A stretch of 64,000 bases of DNA, from assembly GCF_051014685.1 (NCBI RefSeq), contig NW_027478718.1:186001-250000 (forward strand), written 5' to 3'. The position numbers and the translations under genes were made by a program. Below the pieces are notes generated by a model that made no database searches, was not told where the DNA came from, and saw only the letters and a list, made by a program, of their open reading frames with translations. This document shows positions 59,723-64,000 of this stretch, piece after piece. How positions within the stretch are numbered: position 1 is the stretch's first letter; every line of letters begins with the position of its first letter. This DNA is from Ptiloglossa arizonensis (Eukaryota > Arthropoda > Insecta > Hymenoptera > Colletidae).

Positions 59723-60778
59723 ATGGCCAGCCAAATACCAGAAGAGGTACATATCCGGCATTGCATGCTTTTTGAGTTTCGCAAGGGTAGTAACGCAACA
59801 GTTGCTACCAAAAACATTTGCGATGTTTATCCAAATGCATTAGACGTTCGTAATTGCCAAAGGTGGTTTTCCAAGTTCAAATCCGGTAATTTTGATCTTT
59901 CCGACTCGTATCGATCAGGAAGACCAACAACGTTAGACAATGACGTGTTAAGTGCGGAAGTGGAAGCAAATCCGTGTCAGACAATCGAGGAATTGTCAAA
60001 CAGTCTTAACCAACCTTGGTCGACCATCCAAGAACATTTGCAGCAGATTGGGAAAGTAAGCAGAGCAGGTGTTTGGGTCCCGCATAATCTGTCCGAAGAG
60101 AACAAGGCTAACCGATCCACCACATGCAACTTATTGCTTACCACATGCAACTTATTGCTTCAACGGCACAATACAGAAGCGTTTTTTGATCGCTTGATCA
60201 CCGGAGATGAAAAGTGGGTTCTTTATGATAATCCAAAACGCAAAAGGCAGTGGCTCTCTCCAAATGAATCGCCACAAAGTACTGCTAAGCCAGGTTTACA
60301 CCCCAAAAAGGCCCTTTTGTGTGTTTGGTGGAGTATTCGCGGCGTTGTTCATTTTGAAGTGCTGAAACCTGGACAGACTGTGAATGCAGACCTTTACTGT
60401 GAACAATTAGATCGTGTAAATAAATCTTTAATTGAAAAGTGGCCAGCGATTGTCAAGAGAAAAGGCGTTATTCTGCAACACGATAATGCAAGACCGCACT
60501 GCGCAAGACGAACCTTGGCAAAAATTAATGAATTGGGGTGGGAGGTACTGCCTCACCCACCATACTCGCCCGATGTTGCACCATCGGATTTCCATTTATT
60601 CCGATCGCTTCAACACTTTCTAAGTGGCAAAAGATTTGCAAATTTGGATGATATTCAAAATGCCATCTCTGTATATTTTGCTCAAAAACCAATTGATTTT
60701 TATCGATCCGGCATTGAAAATTTGCACACTAGATGGCAAAAGGTTGTTGATAATGAGGGTGATTATATCATTGATTAA
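59723..60778 (+). CDS. Mariner transposase, 351 aa, DD34D type
   Basis: Cuts the element out at its inverted repeats and joins it into TA sites in the nucleus. The ATG at 59723 begins MASQIPEEV. An upstream in-frame TTG at 59714 is an unlikely start in a eukaryote. Residues about 1-65 form the first DNA-binding helix-turn-helix, G66-R67-P68 is the linker, and about 70-112 is the second helix-turn-helix. WVPHNL lies at 118-123. The catalytic triad is D162 (TGDEKW), D254 (HDNARPH) and D289 (APSDFHLF), with exactly 34 residues between the last two. YSPDVAP is at 281-287. There is no stop or frameshift. One oddity is a 21-bp in-frame tandem duplication, TTCNLLL at 133-139 and again at 140-146. 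Without it the protein would be 344 aa, near the usual length. The other domains look intact, so activity is possible but uncertain. Confidence 0.96.
   Translation: MASQIPEEVHIRHCMLFEFRKGSNATVATKNICDVYPNALDVRNCQRWFSKFKSGNFDLSDSYRSGRPTTLDNDVLSAEVEANPCQTIEELSNSLNQPWSTIQEHLQQIGKVSRAGVWVPHNLSEENKANRSTTCNLLLTTCNLLLQRHNTEAFFDRLITGDEKWVLYDNPKRKRQWLSPNESPQSTAKPGLHPKKALLCVWWSIRGVVHFEVLKPGQTVNADLYCEQLDRVNKSLIEKWPAIVKRKGVILQHDNARPHCARRTLAKINELGWEVLPHPPYSPDVAPSDFHLFRSLQHFLSGKRFANLDDIQNAISVYFAQKPIDFYRSGIENLHTRWQKVVDNEGDYIID
60119..60160 (+). repeat. 21-bp tandem duplication inside the transposase gene
   Basis: Two exact 21-bp copies, 60119-60139 and 60140-60160, each encoding TTCNLLL in frame. It lies between the WVPHNL motif and the first catalytic aspartate. 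Other mariners have a single segment here, so I infer a recent replication-slippage event in this copy. Confidence 0.93.
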
Positions 60779-60779
60779 A

Positions 60780-60785
60780 AATAAA
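60780..60785 (+). promoter_or_regulatory. Polyadenylation signal of the mariner
   Basis: AATAAA two bases after the TAA stop (60776-60778). Such a tight stop-to-signal arrangement suits a compact element with only 45 bp between the stop codon and the 3' inverted repeat. Confidence 0.65.
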
Positions 60786-60823
60786 AACTCGTTAAAAATT
60801 TATGTGTTTGAATTTAATGTAAG

Positions 60824-60852
60824 GAAACGACATTACTTTCCGGTCCGCCTAA
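60824..60852 (-). repeat. Mariner 3' terminal inverted repeat (29 bp)
   Basis: Reverse complement begins TTAGGCGGACCGG and matches 59556-59584 except at position 6. TA follows at 60853-60854, then the satellite resumes in phase. Confidence 0.93.
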
Positions 60853-63800
60853 TACGTTATACGTTATACGTTATACGTTATACGTTATACGTTATACGTT
60901 ATACGTTATACGTTATACGTTATACGTTATACGTTATACGTTATACGTTATACGTTATACGTTATACGTTATACGTTATACGTTATACGTTATACGTTAT
61001 ACGTTATACGTTATACGTTATACGTTATACGTTATACGTTATACGTTATACGTTATACGTTATACGTTATACGTTATACGTTATACGTTATACGTTATAC
61101 GTTATACGTTATACGTTATACGTCATAGGTTATACGTTATACGTTATACGTTATACGTTATACGTTATACGTTATACGTTATACGTTATACGTTATACGT
61201 TATACGTTATACGTTATACGTTACACGTTATACGTTACACGTTATACGTTATACGTTATACGTTATACGTTATACGTTACACGTTATACGTTACACGTTA
61301 TACGTTATACGTTATACGTTATACGTTATACGTTATACGTTATACGTTATACGTTATACGTTATACGTTATACGTTAAACGTTATACGTTATACGTTATA
61401 CGTTATACGTTATAGGTTATACGTTATACGTTATACGTTACACGTTATACGTTACACGTTATACGTTACACGTTATACGTTACACGTTATACGTTACACG
61501 TTATACGTTATACGTTATACGTTATACGTTATACGTTATACGTTATACGTTATACGTTATACGTTATACGTTATACGTTATACGTTATACGTTATACGTT
61601 ATACGTTATACGTTATACGTTATACGTTATACGTTATACATTATACGTTATACGTTGAACGTTGTACGATATACGTTATACGTTATACGTTATACGTTAT
61701 ACGTTATACGTCATAGGTTATACGTTATACGTTATACGTTATACGTTATACGTTATACGTTATACGTTATACGTTATACGTTATACGTTATACGTTATAC
61801 GTTATACGTTACACGTTATACGTTATACGTTATACGTTATGCGTTATACGTTATACGTTATACGTTATACGTCATAGGTTATACGTTATACGTTATACGT
61901 TATACGTTATACGTTATACGTTATACGTTATACGTTATACGTTATACGTTATACGTTATACGTTATACGTTATACGTTATACGTTATACGTTATACGTTA
62001 TACGTTATACGTTATACGTTATTAGTTATACGTTATACGTTATACATTATACATCATAGGTTATGCGTTATACGTTATGCGTTATACGTTATACGTTATA
62101 CGTTATACGTTATACGTTATACGTTATACGTTATACGTTATACGTCATAGGTTATACGTTATACGTTATACGTTATACGTTATACGTTATACGTTATTCG
62201 TTATACGTTATACGTTATACGTTATACGTTATACGTTATACGTTATTGGTTATACGTTATACGTTATACGTTATACGTCATAGGTTATGCGTTATACGTT
62301 ATGCGTTATACGTTATACGTTATACGTTATACGTTATACGTTATACGTTATACGTCATAGGTTATACGTTATACGTTATACGTTATACGTTATACGTTAT
62401 ACGTTATACGTTATACGTTATACGTTATACGTTATACGTTATACGTTATACGTTACACGTTATACGTTACACGTTACACGTTATACGTTATACGTTATAC
62501 GTTATACGTTATACGTTATACGTTATACGTTATACGTTATACGTTATACGTTATACGTTATACGTTATACGTCATAGGTTATACGTTATACGTTATACGT
62601 TATACGTTATACGTTATACGTTATACGTTATACGTTATACGTTATACGTTATACGTTATACGTTATACGTTATACGTTATACGTTATACGTTATACGTTA
62701 TGCGTTATACGTTATGCGTTATACGTTATACGTTATACGTCATAGGTTATACGTTATACGTTATACGTTATACGTTATACGTTATACGTTATACGTTATA
62801 CGTTATACGTTATACGTTATACGTTATACGTTATACGTTATACGTTATACGTTATACGTTATACGTTATACGTTATTAGTTATACGTTATACGTTATACG
62901 TTATACGTTATACGTTATACGTTATACGTTATACGTTATACGTTAGACGTTATACGTTATTAGTTATACGTTATACGTTATACGTTATTAGTTATACGTT
63001 ATACGTTATACGTTATACATCATAGGTTATGCGTTATACGTTATGCGTTATACGTTATACGTTATACGTTATACGTTATACGTTATACGTTATACGTCAT
63101 AGGTTATACGTTATACGTTATACGTTATACGTTATACGTTATACGTTATACGTTATACGTTATACGTTATACGTTATACGTTATACGTTATACGTTTTAC
63201 GTTATACGTTATACGTTATACGTTATACGTTATACGTTATACGTTATACGTTATACGTTATACGTTATACGTTATACGTTATACGTTATACGTTATACGT
63301 TATACGTTATACGTTATACGTTATACGTTATTAGTTATACGTTATACGTTATACGTTATACGTTATACGTTATTAGTTATACGTTATACGTTATACGTTA
63401 TACGTTATACGTTATACGTTATACGTTATACGTTATACGTTATACGTTATACGTTATACGTTATACGTTATACGTTATACGTTATACGTTATACGTTATT
63501 AGTTATAGAGTTATACGTTATACGTTATACATCATAGGTTATGCGTTATACGTTATGCGTTATACGTTATACGTTATACGTTATACGTTATACGTTATAC
63601 GTTATACGTCATAGGTTATACGTTATACGTTATACGTTATACGTTATACGTTATACGTTATACGTTATACGTTATACGTTATACGTTATACGTTATACGT
63701 TATACGTTATACGTTATACGTTATACGTTATACGTTATACGTTATACGTTATACGTTATACGTTATACGTTATACGTTATACGTTATACGTTATACGTTA

Positions 63801-64000
63801 TACGTTATACGTTACACGTTATACGTCATACGTTATACGTTATACGTTATACGTTATACGTTATACGTTATACGTTATACGTTATACGTTATACGTTATA
63901 CGTTATACGTTAAACGTTATACGTTATACGTTATACGTTATACGTTATACGTTATACGTTATACGTTATACGTTATACGTCATACGTTATACGTTATACG
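60853..64000 (+). repeat. TTATACG satellite right of the mariner
   Basis: Satellite continues to the window edge with no gene. First comes a pure run of about 266 bp, then TCATAGG at about 61123. A cluster of TTACACG units follows, with five alternating with plain units at 61440-61500. From 61662 to the end it repeats the 54048-56407 block, including the TTATAGAG word at 63504. Confidence 0.97.

Larger units (their letters stand above)
59556..60852 (+). mobile_element. Mariner transposon, complete, 1297 bp
   Basis: A complete mariner/Tc1-family DNA transposon of the mariner branch. It has 29-bp terminal inverted repeats at 59556-59584 and 60824-60852, beginning TTAGG and differing at one base (sixth position, T on the left, C on the right after complementing). 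A TA duplication flanks it. One uninterrupted transposase frame runs from 59723 to 60778. The length of about 1.3 kb is normal for the family. It moves by cut-and-paste into TA sites, and the satellite offers TA sites in every unit. It is the only copy in the window and no higher-order repeat copy carries it, so it arrived after the neighbouring blocks were duplicated. Whether it is still mobile is unknown. Confidence 0.96.

Noticed and set aside
60119..60160. Link between the 21-bp transposase duplication and the 21-bp codon cycle of the satellite
   Set aside because: The duplicated bases are transposase sequence with no heptamer resemblance. The equal length is chance.
60432..60623. Second frame inside the transposase gene, and a frame at 60624-61415
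   Set aside because: Both are out-of-frame shadows of the transposase, the second continuing into satellite.

Overview
This window is almost entirely one simple satellite: a head-to-tail array of the 7-bp unit TTATACG, about 60.7 kb or roughly 8,700 units, always in the same orientation. Three other DNA blocks interrupt it: two nearly identical 957-bp inserts that look like solo LTRs, and one 1,297-bp mariner transposon. There is also one 100-N assembly gap. I see no host protein-coding gene, tRNA, rRNA or CRISPR. The setting is eukaryotic heterochromatin. The mariner type (DD34D, YSPDVAP signature) points to an arthropod. It resembles mariners I remember from ants and other Hymenoptera, but that is recollection and not proof.

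Layout. 1-9429: variant-rich satellite with local higher-order repeats (spacings of about 1750, 1225, 1610, 1122-1129 and 794 bp). 9430-9529: N gap. 9530-16970: much purer satellite with a few 14-bp dimer runs. 16971-17927: solo LTR copy A with a 5-bp target duplication. 17928-25685: satellite. 25686-26642: solo LTR copy B at the same satellite junction, with one base difference from copy A. 26643-59555: satellite organised in nested higher-order repeats, several with units near 3 kb (2975-2982 and 3045 bp). 59556-60852: mariner with 29-bp terminal inverted repeats, a TA target duplication and an uninterrupted 351-codon transposase. 60853-64000: satellite that repeats the 54.0-56.4 kb block and runs off the window edge.

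The array is open in all three forward frames, because 7 and 3 are coprime and the unit has no forward stop. It is closed every 21 bp in all reverse frames. Long forward reading frames (up to about 920 codons of a Y-T-L-Y-V-I-R heptapeptide) are therefore products of the repeat and not genes. The only convincing gene is the mariner transposase. The informative content is the order of variant heptamers, the paired LTR copies and the empty sites. Together these record how the array expanded by block duplication.
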